A stretch of DNA of 64,000 nt from Mucilaginibacter phyllosphaerae. GTDB taxonomy: Bacteria; Bacteroidota; Bacteroidia; Sphingobacteriales; Sphingobacteriaceae. Made by a program: the position numbers and the translations under genes. The stretch lies in NCBI RefSeq assembly GCF_004378255.1, contig NZ_SNQG01000003.1:62001-126000 (forward strand), in the 5' to 3' direction. Position 1 is the first letter of the stretch. Each line of letters opens with the position of its first letter. The notes beneath the pieces are model-generated. The model saw nothing but the letters and a program-made list of their open reading frames with translations, made no database searches and was not told the DNA's origin. Of this stretch, positions 33,927-42,900 are shown one piece after another.

Positions 33927-34292
33927 CTATGCTGCCAGTTGCAGCTCTACTTTATCTATCAGGGCATTAATATCAAAGGGTTTGTGCAATACATCGTTTG
34001 GGGCACCATCTTGTACAAGTGCGGCATCCAGGTTATCCTCAGCCGAACAGATAATTACAGGGGTATCTTTAGTAAGCGTGTTCAGTTTTAAAAACTTGCA
34101 GATCTCGCGGCCGTCCATTCCGGGCATTTTGGCGTCCATAATCAACAGATCGGGGTGGTTGGCCAACACTTCTTCAATCACATGCTCGCCGTTAGATAGC
34201 GAAGATACATCATAGCCGCTGTTCATCAGGATGTAACTCATCACCTCCACTATCAATTCATTATCGTCTACTATTAATATCTTCTTGGTCAT
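33927..34292 (-). CDS. Single-domain response regulator (CheY-like)
   Basis: Cytoplasmic phospho-acceptor protein of 121 residues consisting of one receiver domain. Acidic pocket DD (residues 9-10), phosphorylated Asp53 in LLIMDAKMPGMDG, conserved Ser/Thr position at CSAE and Lys104 in LHKPF are all present. There is no DNA-binding output domain, so it must act through protein contacts. No histidine kinase is encoded nearby. The ATG at 34290-34292 was chosen because the family starts shortly before KKILIVDD; the frame extends nine codons upstream. Confidence 0.93.
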   Translation of the reverse strand: MTKKILIVDDNELIVEVMSYILMNSGYDVSSLSNGEHVIEEVLANHPDLLIMDAKMPGMDGREICKFLKLNTLTKDTPVIICSAEDNLDAALVQDGAPNDVLHKPFDINALIDKVELQLAA

Positions 34293-34395
34293 GGCTATGT
34301 TTTTCAGGAAGTTATACAAAGCACGTGCCGTAATTGCGGGTTGCTGTTAAGCTAAAGGCAATTAGGTTAACCATAGATATAAAACCGCCCGAAAT

Positions 34396-34435
34396 AAAAA
34401 AAGAGCACCATGTATTTACATCGTGCTCTTTTTAG
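34396..34435. terminator. Bidirectional intrinsic terminator
   Basis: GAGCACCATGTA pairs with TACATCGTGCTC (one C-C mismatch, loop of two), with A- and T-tracts on either side. It lies between the response regulator and the nitroreductase genes. Confidence 0.8.
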
Positions 34436-34465
34436 CAATTGTGCGGTATTTACCGCATTGGCGGT

Positions 34466-35095
34466 TTATATGTGGATAAAAAACTCACCGGCAGGGCGGC
34501 GTACCTTGGCTGCATGGCTTAAATCATCATCCTGTGCGCGGTAGCCTACTGTGGCAATAACGGTTGCGGTAAGTCCTTTTTCTTTTAAGCCCAGTATCTC
34601 GTTAAAACCTGCCGCATCAAAACCTTCCATAGGGCATGCATCAACGCCATGCTCGGCAGCGGCAGCAAGTAAAAAGCCCAGGCCGATATATGCTTGTTTT
34701 TGCGCCCAGATCAAAGCCTGTTCTGGTGTGCGAGAGCTTACTGCGCCTACTAACATATTCTCAAAACCTGTTAAGGTTTCGCGCGGAACGTTACGTGTTT
34801 GCGCAACATTATCAATGTAATGCTTAACAAAATCAGCGTCAATGTTCGTTTCGGCAGCAAATACGATCAGTTGCGAAGCATCAGTGATCTGCGGCTGGCC
34901 ATAGCCTGCGGCCTTCAATTTTTCGCGTGTTTCGGCATCTTTTATCACTAACACCCGGTAGTGTTGTAAGCCATATGATGATGGGGCCAGTTGTATGGCA
35001 TCCAGTAACGTTTGTAAGGTATCGGCCGGGATATTTTTTGCCGTGTCGAATTTTTTAGTGGCATAGCGCCATTTCAATTTATCTAATAAAGCCAT
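34466..35095 (-). CDS. NAD(P)H-dependent nitroreductase family protein (NfsB-like)
   Basis: FMN-binding oxidoreductase of 209 residues, probably cytoplasmic. Typical parts are the N-terminal RYATKKFDTAKNIP, SSYGLQHYRVLVI (FMN-binding Ser and Arg region), AETNIDADFVKHYID, and GVDACPMEGFDAAGF near the C-terminus. The pattern matches oxygen-insensitive nitroreductases or dihydropteridine reductase-like proteins. The physiological substrate is unknown. It is monocistronic, with its own terminator downstream. Confidence 0.92.
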   Translation of the reverse strand: MALLDKLKWRYATKKFDTAKNIPADTLQTLLDAIQLAPSSYGLQHYRVLVIKDAETREKLKAAGYGQPQITDASQLIVFAAETNIDADFVKHYIDNVAQTRNVPRETLTGFENMLVGAVSSRTPEQALIWAQKQAYIGLGFLLAAAAEHGVDACPMEGFDAAGFNEILGLKEKGLTATVIATVGYRAQDDDLSHAAKVRRPAGEFFIHI

Positions 35096-35194
35096 GTTTG
35101 TTTTGTTTTAATGTGCGGCAAACATAGATGTTTAAACATGCAACACGGTCATATTTAAGTAAATACTACAAAACTGGTAGAGCATTAACTGTAC

Positions 35195-35587
35195 TTAAAA
35201 TTCATCGGCGGTGGATCGCAGATCGCCGTATGCTTCGCCTGTAAAATGTGCGGTGTTGGTAAACGCATTTATGGTAAAATCCCAGTAAGCGTGCTGGTTG
35301 TTCAGATTGTTTACAATGGCCGAGCAACTAAAGGTAAGCCGCAGCTGGTAGGTTATCCGCAGCCTACCCGTTAAAACTTGCGGATCAAACCGTTTGATCT
35401 CGAATTGCAGCCCCTCAAACTCTGATGAGCCGAACTTATCCTTATTCTCTTCGGTAAGCGCATTAATTAATAAAGTATATGGCTGGCTGCCGGGCATAAA
35501 AACCGTTTGAATAACTGCCAGTAACTGCCTATCATTTTGCGGCAATAAGCAGCCGTCAGGCAGCGCTACATCAAACTTTTCCTGCAT
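35195..35587 (-). CDS. Hypothetical protein co-transcribed with a peptidoglycan glycosyltransferase
   Basis: I do not recognise a family in this 130-residue protein. It has no signal peptide and no clear membrane segment. Secondary structure would be mostly beta-strand (QFEIKRFDPQVLTGRLRITYQLRLTF). It starts four bases after the stop of the GT51 glycosyltransferase gene, so co-translation is likely, and it may have a supporting role in cell-wall synthesis. This link is from position only. Confidence 0.65.
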   Translation of the reverse strand: MQEKFDVALPDGCLLPQNDRQLLAVIQTVFMPGSQPYTLLINALTEENKDKFGSSEFEGLQFEIKRFDPQVLTGRLRITYQLRLTFSCSAIVNNLNNQHAYWDFTINAFTNTAHFTGEAYGDLRSTADEF

Positions 35588-35591
35588 TGGG

Positions 35592-37853
35592 TTAAGGCAT
35601 ACGGTCTTTAAGTTCCTTCACTTTTTCTTTGCCCTCATCTTTCAGCCGGTTCTTTTCGGCTTTGATCTCTTTTTTGGTGCGGCCTGCGGTATCCACATTA
35701 TCCACACGGTTTTTATAATCGGCCTTTACCTTTTCAATTTCGGCCTTCAGTCGGGCTTTGATGGCATCGTTGGTCTCTTCTATCTTTTTTTCCATCCGTG
35801 CTTCGGCCGTATCTTTTTTGCCAAACAGGCGCTGAAAGAAGTTTGGTTTTTTAGGCTCTTCAAAAACGGGCGCTATCCCGGCTACCCCGGTGCCGTCGTC
35901 ATCATCGGTTTGCTTCATCAGGCTATCGGCAACGGCGGTATCAATCGGGGCAATAATACGGCGCAGGCCTTCGCGCAGGCGCACGCTGTAAAAGCCATAG
36001 GCATTGCTATCAGGCTGGGTAAGGCCCTTTTTAGCCATCAGGCGGCCTATCAGGTTAAAGTAGCCATGCAGGCCCTGGCGTAAAGATCCATCCGGCTGAA
36101 AGGCGTATAAGCCCGCTTTGGGGTTAGGTACAATGCTGGCCAGGTAAATACTTTCGCCAATGGTTAATTCAGACGGCGATTTGCCGAAATAATACCGGGA
36201 TGCTTCGCCAATGCCATAAATGCCGCGACCCCATTCAATAATATTAAAATAAACCTCCAGCATGCGGTTTTTGCTCATGATGCGGTTATTTTCTATCAGC
36301 CATACGATCAGGATCTCTTCTATCTTGCGCGACAGGGTTTTGTTACGGCTTAAAAACGCATTCTTGATCAGCTGCATAGAGATGGTGCTGCCGCCACGTT
36401 TAAACTTCTTTTCCTTAATATCTGTAATGAACGATTTACGGATAGATTCATCCACAAAGCCGCGGTTAGTGTAAAAAGAGGGATCCTCGGCAGTCATCAC
36501 TGCATTCCGCACGTTTGGCGAGATCTGCTCCAGCGGTGTAAAGTTTACTGCGCCGGGGCCAATGGTATGCGGCGGCATAGGCTTGCCCCTTTCATAAGGC
36601 ACATAAACAAAAGTATTGTTCAGTTTGCCCAGGTCGGCCTTGCCGTATTTGATGATGCGGAAATCCTTGTCTTTTTGCAGGCTGGAATTAAACACCATAT
36701 CATCCAGGTGCGCCATGTTCAGCAACATGTTAAGGCTATAGTTGAGCTTTCCTGTTGCCTGTAAACCCTCTAATGATTCAAACATTCCGGTAGGGAAAGA
36801 TTCGAACAGATCCTGCGCCTTTATCCACCCCGTATTTATCTTAACCTCGTAGATCTTGACCGGGTTAAGCGTATATTTTACATATGGTTTGGCGGTTAGT
36901 TTTTTAAGATGAATAACGGACGAACTATCCAGCGATACAAAATTAGGGCCTACAAAAACGTTGGCATCCACAGATCCGCTGGGCACCACCACATCGCTTA
37001 CGGATAGGCTGGGGTGGTTAAGCAGCAAATTGCGCACACTCCACGAACTGTATATTTTTGTTTCGCCATCGCTATGCTTAACATTACTCAGCTTGGTGCT
37101 GATGGTATCAAAGTTCAGCTTCAGTTTAAACTTTTTTTCGATCAGCGGCAACTCCACCTTTTTCCCCTCGGCATACAGATGTACATCAATGTTCTTGTCA
37201 GACGGTTGCATCTTACCATCAATATGCCAGGTTGCGGCGCCATCATCCACCTTAATGGTAGATGCCATTTTGCCATCCTTAATAATAGCGGTTGATGCCA
37301 GCAGTTTTACTTTTGTGCTATCATCTACAATGCTAACTAAAAAATTATGCAGCGACAGGTTATCGGGGATCTTGTAAAGCACCTCGTTGATCAGGTTGTT
37401 GGATAGTTCCGACAGATCAACCTTATTACCCGTGCTGGTGGTATCCTTTTTCTTTTTAAACAAAAAATCGAAGTTTTTAACCCCTTTAATGCTGGTGAGG
37501 TTCAGGTGGCCGTCCTGCAACACCACGTCGGCCAGTTTAATATTGCCAAAAACCAGCGGTAAAACCTTAACGCTTACATTGAATTTTTTAACCGAGAACA
37601 GGCTGTCGCGCTGAAAAGGCACCACGCTGATATCGGTAAATGCCACCGTACTTAGCCCTATAAATTTGGCCGAGCCTATTTTTACATCTAAATTATAATC
37701 TCTTTTTGCTTTTGCCTTAGCTTTGCTGATAGCTTTTTGAAGCAATACCTCGCGTTTAGAATAAGCAACGTACCCACCAATAAGCATAATAACTACTAAT
37801 ATAAGGGCAGTTATACCTGCAATACGGATATATTTGGGGTTAATACGGCGCAT
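35592..37853 (-). CDS. Peptidoglycan glycosyltransferase (GT51) with AsmA-like periplasmic region
   Basis: Membrane-anchored enzyme of 753 residues that polymerises lipid II in the periplasm. One N-terminal helix (about residues 7-30) is followed by a long AsmA-like beta-rich region (about 40-410). The GT51 domain covers about 430-620. Its catalytic Glu is in MTAEDPSFYTN, followed by KRGGSTISMQLIKN, SRKIEEILIVWLIE and NIIEWGRGIYGIGEA. There is no transpeptidase domain, so it is a monofunctional glycosyltransferase. The C-terminus is a charged, coiled-coil-prone Lys/Glu region (about 670-753). The ATG at 37851-37853 was chosen because MRRINPKYIRIAGITAL immediately precedes the helix. Confidence 0.9.
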   Translation of the reverse strand: MRRINPKYIRIAGITALILVVIMLIGGYVAYSKREVLLQKAISKAKAKAKRDYNLDVKIGSAKFIGLSTVAFTDISVVPFQRDSLFSVKKFNVSVKVLPLVFGNIKLADVVLQDGHLNLTSIKGVKNFDFLFKKKKDTTSTGNKVDLSELSNNLINEVLYKIPDNLSLHNFLVSIVDDSTKVKLLASTAIIKDGKMASTIKVDDGAATWHIDGKMQPSDKNIDVHLYAEGKKVELPLIEKKFKLKLNFDTISTKLSNVKHSDGETKIYSSWSVRNLLLNHPSLSVSDVVVPSGSVDANVFVGPNFVSLDSSSVIHLKKLTAKPYVKYTLNPVKIYEVKINTGWIKAQDLFESFPTGMFESLEGLQATGKLNYSLNMLLNMAHLDDMVFNSSLQKDKDFRIIKYGKADLGKLNNTFVYVPYERGKPMPPHTIGPGAVNFTPLEQISPNVRNAVMTAEDPSFYTNRGFVDESIRKSFITDIKEKKFKRGGSTISMQLIKNAFLSRNKTLSRKIEEILIVWLIENNRIMSKNRMLEVYFNIIEWGRGIYGIGEASRYYFGKSPSELTIGESIYLASIVPNPKAGLYAFQPDGSLRQGLHGYFNLIGRLMAKKGLTQPDSNAYGFYSVRLREGLRRIIAPIDTAVADSLMKQTDDDDGTGVAGIAPVFEEPKKPNFFQRLFGKKDTAEARMEKKIEETNDAIKARLKAEIEKVKADYKNRVDNVDTAGRTKKEIKAEKNRLKDEGKEKVKELKDRMP

Positions 37854-37954
37854 AAAAGAATTTTGCTTCAAAACTAAACTAATTATGATGTGGTGCAAAC
37901 GGATGCAAACTGCAAATTGTTTTTTATAACAACGCATGCTGCAGGCTGTTTTCG

Positions 37955-37962
37955 TATTTTTG
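37955..37962 (+). promoter_or_regulatory. -7 promoter box of the mrp gene
   Basis: TATTTTTG is an exact match to TAnnTTTG and ends 13 bases before the mrp ATG. No clear TTG at the -33 position. Confidence 0.5.
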
Positions 37963-37975
37963 CGATGAAATAAAT

Positions 37976-39064
37976 ATGGATTTTACTAAAGAACAAGTTT
38001 TACAAGCCCTTGGAAATGTTGAAGAACCGGATCTGAAAAAAGACCTGGTAACCCTCAACATGATCCAGGATATACATATCGACGGGAATAAGTTAAGCTT
38101 CTCGGTAGTGCTAACCACACCGGCGTGCCCGCTTAAGGCTTTAATTGAAAACGCCTGCCGTAATGCTATTGCGCATTTTATAAGCAGGGATATTGAGGTT
38201 ACCGTGAACATGACGTCGCAGGTTACTTCTCAAAAAAACACAGGTGTGCCGGGGGTTAAAAATATTATTGCGGTAGCATCCGGTAAGGGTGGTGTGGGCA
38301 AATCAACGGTATCTGTTAACCTGGCGCTGGCACTTTCAAAAACGGGTGCTAAGGTGGGTTTGATAGATGCGGATATTTACGGCCCGTCTATCCCCATTAT
38401 GTTCGGGCTGGAAGGGCAGCGCCCAAAGGCCACACAAGAAAATGGCAAAACCCGGATAGAGCCGATGGAGAAGTATGGCATCAAATTGCTTTCGATAGGT
38501 TTTTTTACCGATCCTAACCAGCCGGTGCCCTGGCGCGGGCCAATGGTATCTACTGCCATAAAACAGCTGTTTAACGATGCCGACTGGGGCGAACTGGATT
38601 ATTTGGTGATAGACCTGCCGCCGGGTACCGGCGATATCCATATCACGGTTACACAAAGCTTCCCGGTTACGGGGGCGGTTGTGGTAACAACCCCGCAAAA
38701 GGTAGCGCTTGCCGATGCTAAAAAGGGCATAGGTATGTTTATGATGCCGGCTATAAATGTGCCTATTATGGGTATTGTAGAAAATATGGCCTACTTTACA
38801 CCCGAGGAACTGCCCGATAACAAATATTATATATTTGGGCAGGGCGGCGGCCGTAAGCTGGCACAAACCCTTGACGTACCGTTTTTAGGCGAAATACCGT
38901 TAATTAAAGGCATCAGCGATTCCGGCGATGCGGGCAAACCTATCGTGCTGGAAGAAAACGGTGTGATGACGGCCGCATTTATGGAAATGGCCCGGCGTGT
39001 AGCGCAGCAGGTTTCTATCTGCAACGCACAAAAAGCGGATAACTTAAATGTGGTAAATAATTAA
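37976..39064 (+). CDS. mrp: Mrp/ApbC family P-loop ATPase, Fe-S cluster carrier
   Basis: Cytoplasmic ATPase of 362 residues that carries and transfers Fe-S clusters to target proteins. An N-terminal MIP18/DUF59 domain (about 1-85) is followed by the deviant Walker A motif SGKGGVGKST at about residues 102-111, IDADIYGPSIP and DLPPGTGD. The CxxC found in many Mrp proteins in the C-terminal part is absent: the segment reads ENMAYFTPEELPDNKYYIFG, a variant I associate with Bacteroidota Mrp. The NifU-like gene follows after 26 bases, so both would work in Fe-S cluster delivery. Confidence 0.95.
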   Translation: MDFTKEQVLQALGNVEEPDLKKDLVTLNMIQDIHIDGNKLSFSVVLTTPACPLKALIENACRNAIAHFISRDIEVTVNMTSQVTSQKNTGVPGVKNIIAVASGKGGVGKSTVSVNLALALSKTGAKVGLIDADIYGPSIPIMFGLEGQRPKATQENGKTRIEPMEKYGIKLLSIGFFTDPNQPVPWRGPMVSTAIKQLFNDADWGELDYLVIDLPPGTGDIHITVTQSFPVTGAVVVTTPQKVALADAKKGIGMFMMPAINVPIMGIVENMAYFTPEELPDNKYYIFGQGGGRKLAQTLDVPFLGEIPLIKGISDSGDAGKPIVLEENGVMTAAFMEMARRVAQQVSICNAQKADNLNVVNN

Positions 39065-39090
39065 TAACTTTACTTTATAATTTAAATATA

Positions 39091-39369
39091 ATGAGTTTAA
39101 CAGATCAGGTGGAAGCAGCGTTGGATACCATAAGGCCTTACTTAGAGGCAGATGGCGGTAACGTTTCTGTTGAAGAGATCACTCCTGAAAAGGTGGTAAA
39201 GCTTAAGTTGCTGGGTTCGTGCGGCTCGTGCCCCATGAGCATCATGACGCTTAAGGCTGGGATTGAACAGGCCATTTTAAAGGCCGTGCCAGAAATTACC
39301 GGTATCGAAGCCATCAATTTAACCGCCATTGACGACCCCAATGCCGTGCTTCCCGAAAATTTAAGATAG
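39091..39369 (+). CDS. NifU-like C-terminal domain Fe-S scaffold
   Basis: Protein of 92 residues that holds a Fe-S cluster with paired Cys in GSCGSCPMS (Cys44 and Cys47), after the family start LDTIRPYLEADGGNV. The length is that of a single NifU C-terminal domain, as in NfuA-like carriers without the A-type domain. It is probably co-transcribed with mrp, with which it forms a small Fe-S assembly pair. Confidence 0.95.
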   Translation: MSLTDQVEAALDTIRPYLEADGGNVSVEEITPEKVVKLKLLGSCGSCPMSIMTLKAGIEQAILKAVPEITGIEAINLTAIDDPNAVLPENLR

Positions 39370-39475
39370 TGTTAAGAAGTGTTAAATACGGTTATGGATA
39401 CTTTCAATAACGTATTTTTACCCGCTGTTTAAAACAATTGTGAAACAGCCGGGTAGTAATAATGCGTACGCATAC

Positions 39476-40096
39476 ATGAAAAAATTAATTGGCATATTAT
39501 TTTTACTAAGCTCTTTATCAGCGTTCTCTCAAACCAAAGAGGCGCCGCTGGTACAGTTTACGGGCGTGGTATATAATGCCGATAGCGCCGGCGTAGTGGT
39601 GCCTTATGTAAGTGTTACCAATAAAAGCAACCACAACTCGGTTATCATCACCAATTTTAAGGGCTACTTTTCTTTTGTAGTGCATGAGCAGGACTCGCTG
39701 CAGTTTACCGCTATAGGCTATGCCCCGGTAACGGTGGTGATACCGGCCAATGTAAAAAGCAAAAGCTATACCGCGCAGATCTTGATCAAGCCGCAGATAA
39801 CCAACCTGCCGATGGTAAGGGTATTCCCCTGGGCCACAACAGACGAGTTTCGTAAGGACTTTGTAAACGCCAAAATAGCTGATGACGACCTGGAAATAGC
39901 TCGCAAGAATATCAGCCGCACATCCATCGTAGCTATGACCAACAGCCTGCCGCGCGATGGGCAGGAGATCCAGTCGGCCAATGCCCAATACATGCACCAG
40001 GATATCGTAAACCAGCACTCGCGTACCAACCCGCTGCTTAACCCACTGGCCTGGGGCAGCTTAATTAAATCGATAACCGACGGGGACAGTAAGTAA
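39476..40096 (+). CDS. Secreted protein with carboxypeptidase-regulatory-like domain
   Basis: Exported protein of 206 residues. The signal peptide ends near AFSQT (about residue 19). Residues 25-110 form a CarboxypepD-regulatory-like beta-sandwich (VVYNADSAGVVVPYVSVTNK and the FTAIGYAPVTVVI segment), the same fold as in SusC N-termini. The C-terminal part has no recognised domain. The role is unknown; stand-alone forms are often found in the envelope. The ATG at 39476 was chosen because it directly precedes the signal sequence; the frame is open to an upstream ATG at 39440. Confidence 0.8.
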   Translation: MKKLIGILFLLSSLSAFSQTKEAPLVQFTGVVYNADSAGVVVPYVSVTNKSNHNSVIITNFKGYFSFVVHEQDSLQFTAIGYAPVTVVIPANVKSKSYTAQILIKPQITNLPMVRVFPWATTDEFRKDFVNAKIADDDLEIARKNISRTSIVAMTNSLPRDGQEIQSANAQYMHQDIVNQHSRTNPLLNPLAWGSLIKSITDGDSK

Positions 40097-40143
40097 GGGT
40101 TAGTAATTAGAGGCTTGTGATTAGAGATTAGTTTTAAAGCATA

Positions 40144-40175
40144 AAAAAAGCAGGATATTGATATCCTGCTTTTTT
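40144..40175. terminator. Bidirectional intrinsic terminator
   Basis: AAAAAAGCAGGATAT pairs with ATATCCTGCTTTTTT around a 2-base centre. It separates two convergent genes, the CarboxypepD-like gene and def. Confidence 0.9.
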
Positions 40176-40224
40176 GTTATATAAATTTAGCGATGCTTAT
40201 CTCTAATTATCTAACCCCAAATCT

Positions 40225-40797
40225 CTACCTTCCTTTTTTAGCCGCGGGGAATTTCATGCGGTAATCTACATCAACGGCACCTTTAGAAATATCGTTTAGT
40301 TTTTTCTCGATAAGGCGTTTGCGCAGGGGGCTTAGTTTATCGGTAAATAGTTTACCTTCTATATGATCGTACTCGTGCTGAATAACGCGGGCTGCCATGC
40401 CGGTAAATGTTTCTTCGTGATGTTTCCAGTTCTCGTCGTAGTAAGACATCCGCACGGTTGATTTACGGGTAACATCCTCGCGGATATCCGGGATGCTGAG
40501 GCAGCCCTCGTTAAAGGCCCACTCTTCGCCGGTTTCTTCTAAAATGCTGGCATTAATAAATGCTTTCTTAAAATCCTTCAGCTCCGGCTCATCATCATCA
40601 AACGGGGTAGCATCAATTACAAACAAACGCATAGACATGCCCACCTGCGGTGCAGCCAGGCCAACGCCGCGCGCGCCATACATGGTATCAAACATGTTGC
40701 CTACCAGCTCTTTAATATGCGGGTACTCATCCGGCTCGATAGATGTGGCTTTTTTCCTTAAAACCGGGTCGCCGTATGCTACTATAGGATATTTCAT
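40225..40797 (-). CDS. def: Peptide deformylase
   Basis: Removes the N-formyl group from nascent proteins. At 190 residues it is of typical length. All three metal/catalytic motifs are visible: GVGLAAPQVG at about 44-53, EGCLSIP with the metal-binding Cys near 114-120, and HEYDH (HExxH) with the two His ligands and catalytic Glu near 156-160. The insert region with acidic residues (FDDDEPELKDF) is common in Bacteroidota. The gene is immediately downstream of the M16 peptidase gene (21 bases) on the same strand. Confidence 0.97.
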   Translation of the reverse strand: MKYPIVAYGDPVLRKKATSIEPDEYPHIKELVGNMFDTMYGARGVGLAAPQVGMSMRLFVIDATPFDDDEPELKDFKKAFINASILEETGEEWAFNEGCLSIPDIREDVTRKSTVRMSYYDENWKHHEETFTGMAARVIQHEYDHIEGKLFTDKLSPLRKRLIEKKLNDISKGAVDVDYRMKFPAAKKGR

Positions 40798-40818
40798 GCT
40801 GCAAAAATAGGAGTTTTC

Positions 40819-42048
40819 TTACTTAGGCTCAAATAATAAGGTTATCATACGGTCATTATCAAATATTTCGTTGCTAATTTCCAGCAGCTGTTCGGCCGTT
40901 ACAGCATTAATTTTGGCAAAAATATCCTCCAGCGAATCGATACGGTTAAAATCCATCAGGCTTTTGGCCATAGAGATGATCAGGCTCATGCGGCTCTCTT
41001 CGGCCAGGGCAATCTGGCCAATAAACTTTTCTTTAGCTTGTTTAAGCTGTATGGTGCCTATCTTATTATCGCGCAGTTTTTTTAATTCTTTATGCACCAG
41101 TTTAAGGGCTTTGTCTGCCTTTTCGGCATCGGTACCAAAGTAGATGGAGAAAAGGCCGGTATCGGTTAACGAGGTGTAGTTAGATTCGATGGTGTAGGCA
41201 ATGCCGTGTTTCTCCCTTATTTCCAGGTTAAGGCGGTTACTCATGCCCATGCCGCCCAAAATATTGTTCAGCAGCAGCAGGCCATACTTGTTTGCATGCG
41301 CAGATGGGTACGCCCTGCCGCCCAAAATACAATGTGTTTGCGATATGGGTTTTTGCAGCGCATAAATACCCTGCTGAATGGGCCCGGGCGCTATGCGGTT
41401 TTTTTCACTGCTGTTTTCGGGTACGCTGCCAAAATACTTTTCGCACAGCTTTACCAGTTTCTTAAAATCGTAATCGCCGTAAACAGCGAAGATCATTTGG
41501 TGGGTATTGTTGTTGGCTGTGATGAATTGTTTAATATCATCGCCATTCAGTATGGCAACACTTTCCGGCGTGCCTAAAATATTGTTGCCAATGGGGTGGC
41601 CCTTAAACAGGTACTCCTCAAAATCATCCTGAATGGCCTCTTCGGGCTGGTCCAGGTATGACGAGATCTCGTCCAATATTACGCCGCGCTCCTTCTCCAT
41701 TTCATCTGCCGGGAAGGTGGAATGGAACAGGATATCCTCAAAAAGGTCAACTGTGCGTTCTAAATGTTGTTTTAACAGCGAAGCATGGATGCAGGTGTAT
41801 TCTTTAGTGGTATAAGCGTTTAAATCGGCGCCTACCAGTTCCAGCCGGTTCAGTATCTGGGGGGTATTGCGCCTTGCGGTTTCTTTAAACAGCAGATGCT
41901 CAATAAAATGGGCCAGACCTTCTTTTTGCGGGAGTTCATCGCGCGAGCCTGCATTGAGCACAAAGCAGCAGTGCGTAATAGGCGAGGGCGAATGTTTAAA
42001 TAATATGCGGATGCCGTTTGGCAATGTATGTACCTGGTGATCTGTCAT
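40819..42048 (-). CDS. M16 family zinc peptidase (insulinase-like)
   Basis: Peptidase of 409 residues, similar in size to the processing-peptidase group. The inverted zinc motif HxxEH is His47-Glu50-His51 in GLAHFIEHLLFK, and the downstream Glu ligand lies in the following 80 residues (DEISSYLDQPEE). The second half is the inactive-type C-terminal domain. No signal peptide is seen, so it is probably cytoplasmic. It precedes def in the same transcription unit. The natural substrate is unknown. Confidence 0.93.
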   Translation of the reverse strand: MTDHQVHTLPNGIRILFKHSPSPITHCCFVLNAGSRDELPQKEGLAHFIEHLLFKETARRNTPQILNRLELVGADLNAYTTKEYTCIHASLLKQHLERTVDLFEDILFHSTFPADEMEKERGVILDEISSYLDQPEEAIQDDFEEYLFKGHPIGNNILGTPESVAILNGDDIKQFITANNNTHQMIFAVYGDYDFKKLVKLCEKYFGSVPENSSEKNRIAPGPIQQGIYALQKPISQTHCILGGRAYPSAHANKYGLLLLNNILGGMGMSNRLNLEIREKHGIAYTIESNYTSLTDTGLFSIYFGTDAEKADKALKLVHKELKKLRDNKIGTIQLKQAKEKFIGQIALAEESRMSLIISMAKSLMDFNRIDSLEDIFAKINAVTAEQLLEISNEIFDNDRMITLLFEPK

Positions 42049-42108
42049 AAAAGCTTTAAAGATAGCGTATAAACATGCAATTTGTTTGGCTTTGCGTATG
42101 TTTACGGT

Positions 42109-42648
42109 ATGAAATTACAAATAGCCGACCTTGAATTTGAGCCCTTGTATTCGCATGAGGCCATACAGCAGCGTGTTGCCGAAATTGCACAGGATATCAA
42201 TAACGATTTTGAAGGCCGCCAGCCCATATTTGTAGGCATATTGAATGGCAGCTTTATGTTCGCGTCTGATCTGGTTAAAGAGATTGTGGTACCCTGCGAG
42301 GTAACTTTTACTAAGTTGGCTTCATATTTCGGCGGCCTATCCAGCACCCGCACCATTCGCGATGATTTTGATTTGCACGTAAATATCACCGGCAAGGATG
42401 TTATCCTGCTGGAAGATATCATTGATAGTGGTAACACCATCAAATACCTGATAGAGAAATTACAGGTGCGTAACCCGGCATCTATAACCGTTTGCACGCT
42501 TTTGTTTAAGCCAGATGCTGTGGAGCACAGCATTGAGGAATTAAAATATGTAGCCTTCCAGATCCCCAACAAATTTGTAGTGGGCTATGGTTTGGATTAC
42601 AAAGAACTGGGCCGGAATTTGCGCGGGATATATAGTAAAATTGGGTAG
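42109..42648 (+). CDS. hpt: Hypoxanthine phosphoribosyltransferase
   Basis: Purine-salvage enzyme that makes IMP or GMP from hypoxanthine or guanine with PRPP. The 179-residue protein has the PRPP-binding signature VILLEDIIDSGNT, the flexible-loop region SSTRTIRDDFD, and a C-terminal base-contact region FVVGYGLDYKE. The ATG at 42109 (MKLQIADLEFE) was chosen over a TTG at 42082. It is divergent from the M16 peptidase gene. TGGCTTTG, one mismatch from the -7 consensus, lies upstream. Confidence 0.95.
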   Translation: MKLQIADLEFEPLYSHEAIQQRVAEIAQDINNDFEGRQPIFVGILNGSFMFASDLVKEIVVPCEVTFTKLASYFGGLSSTRTIRDDFDLHVNITGKDVILLEDIIDSGNTIKYLIEKLQVRNPASITVCTLLFKPDAVEHSIEELKYVAFQIPNKFVVGYGLDYKELGRNLRGIYSKIG

Positions 42649-42697
42649 CGGCTGGGTGGTTGATCCGGGCGGTACGCTATCATAGTTATACAAAGAA

Positions 42698-42742
42698 GCA
42701 GGGAGGGGGTTAGGCAGCTGTGGTTATTAATCCCTTCCTGCT
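42698..42742. repeat. Diverged G-rich palindrome
   Basis: AGCAGGGAGGGGGTTA (42698-42713) and TAATCCCTTCCTGCT (42728-42742) are imperfect inverted repeats with a 14-base spacer. The left arm shares the core GCAGGGAGGGG with the inner arm of the palindrome at 51508. It lies in the 252-base gap before the oxidase gene. Confidence 0.5.
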
Positions 42743-42900
42743 ATTATAAACGCCTCTCCTCCGTAAGGCGTAATGTAAGCAGCCAACATTTTTTGTGGTA
42801 TGATAAAGGGTAATTTAAGGTATTATTTAGGGTGATATTAGGGCGCGGATAAGTAAAAGTATGGTTAGCTTTAGCTCATATAACCTTACTTAAACCCACA

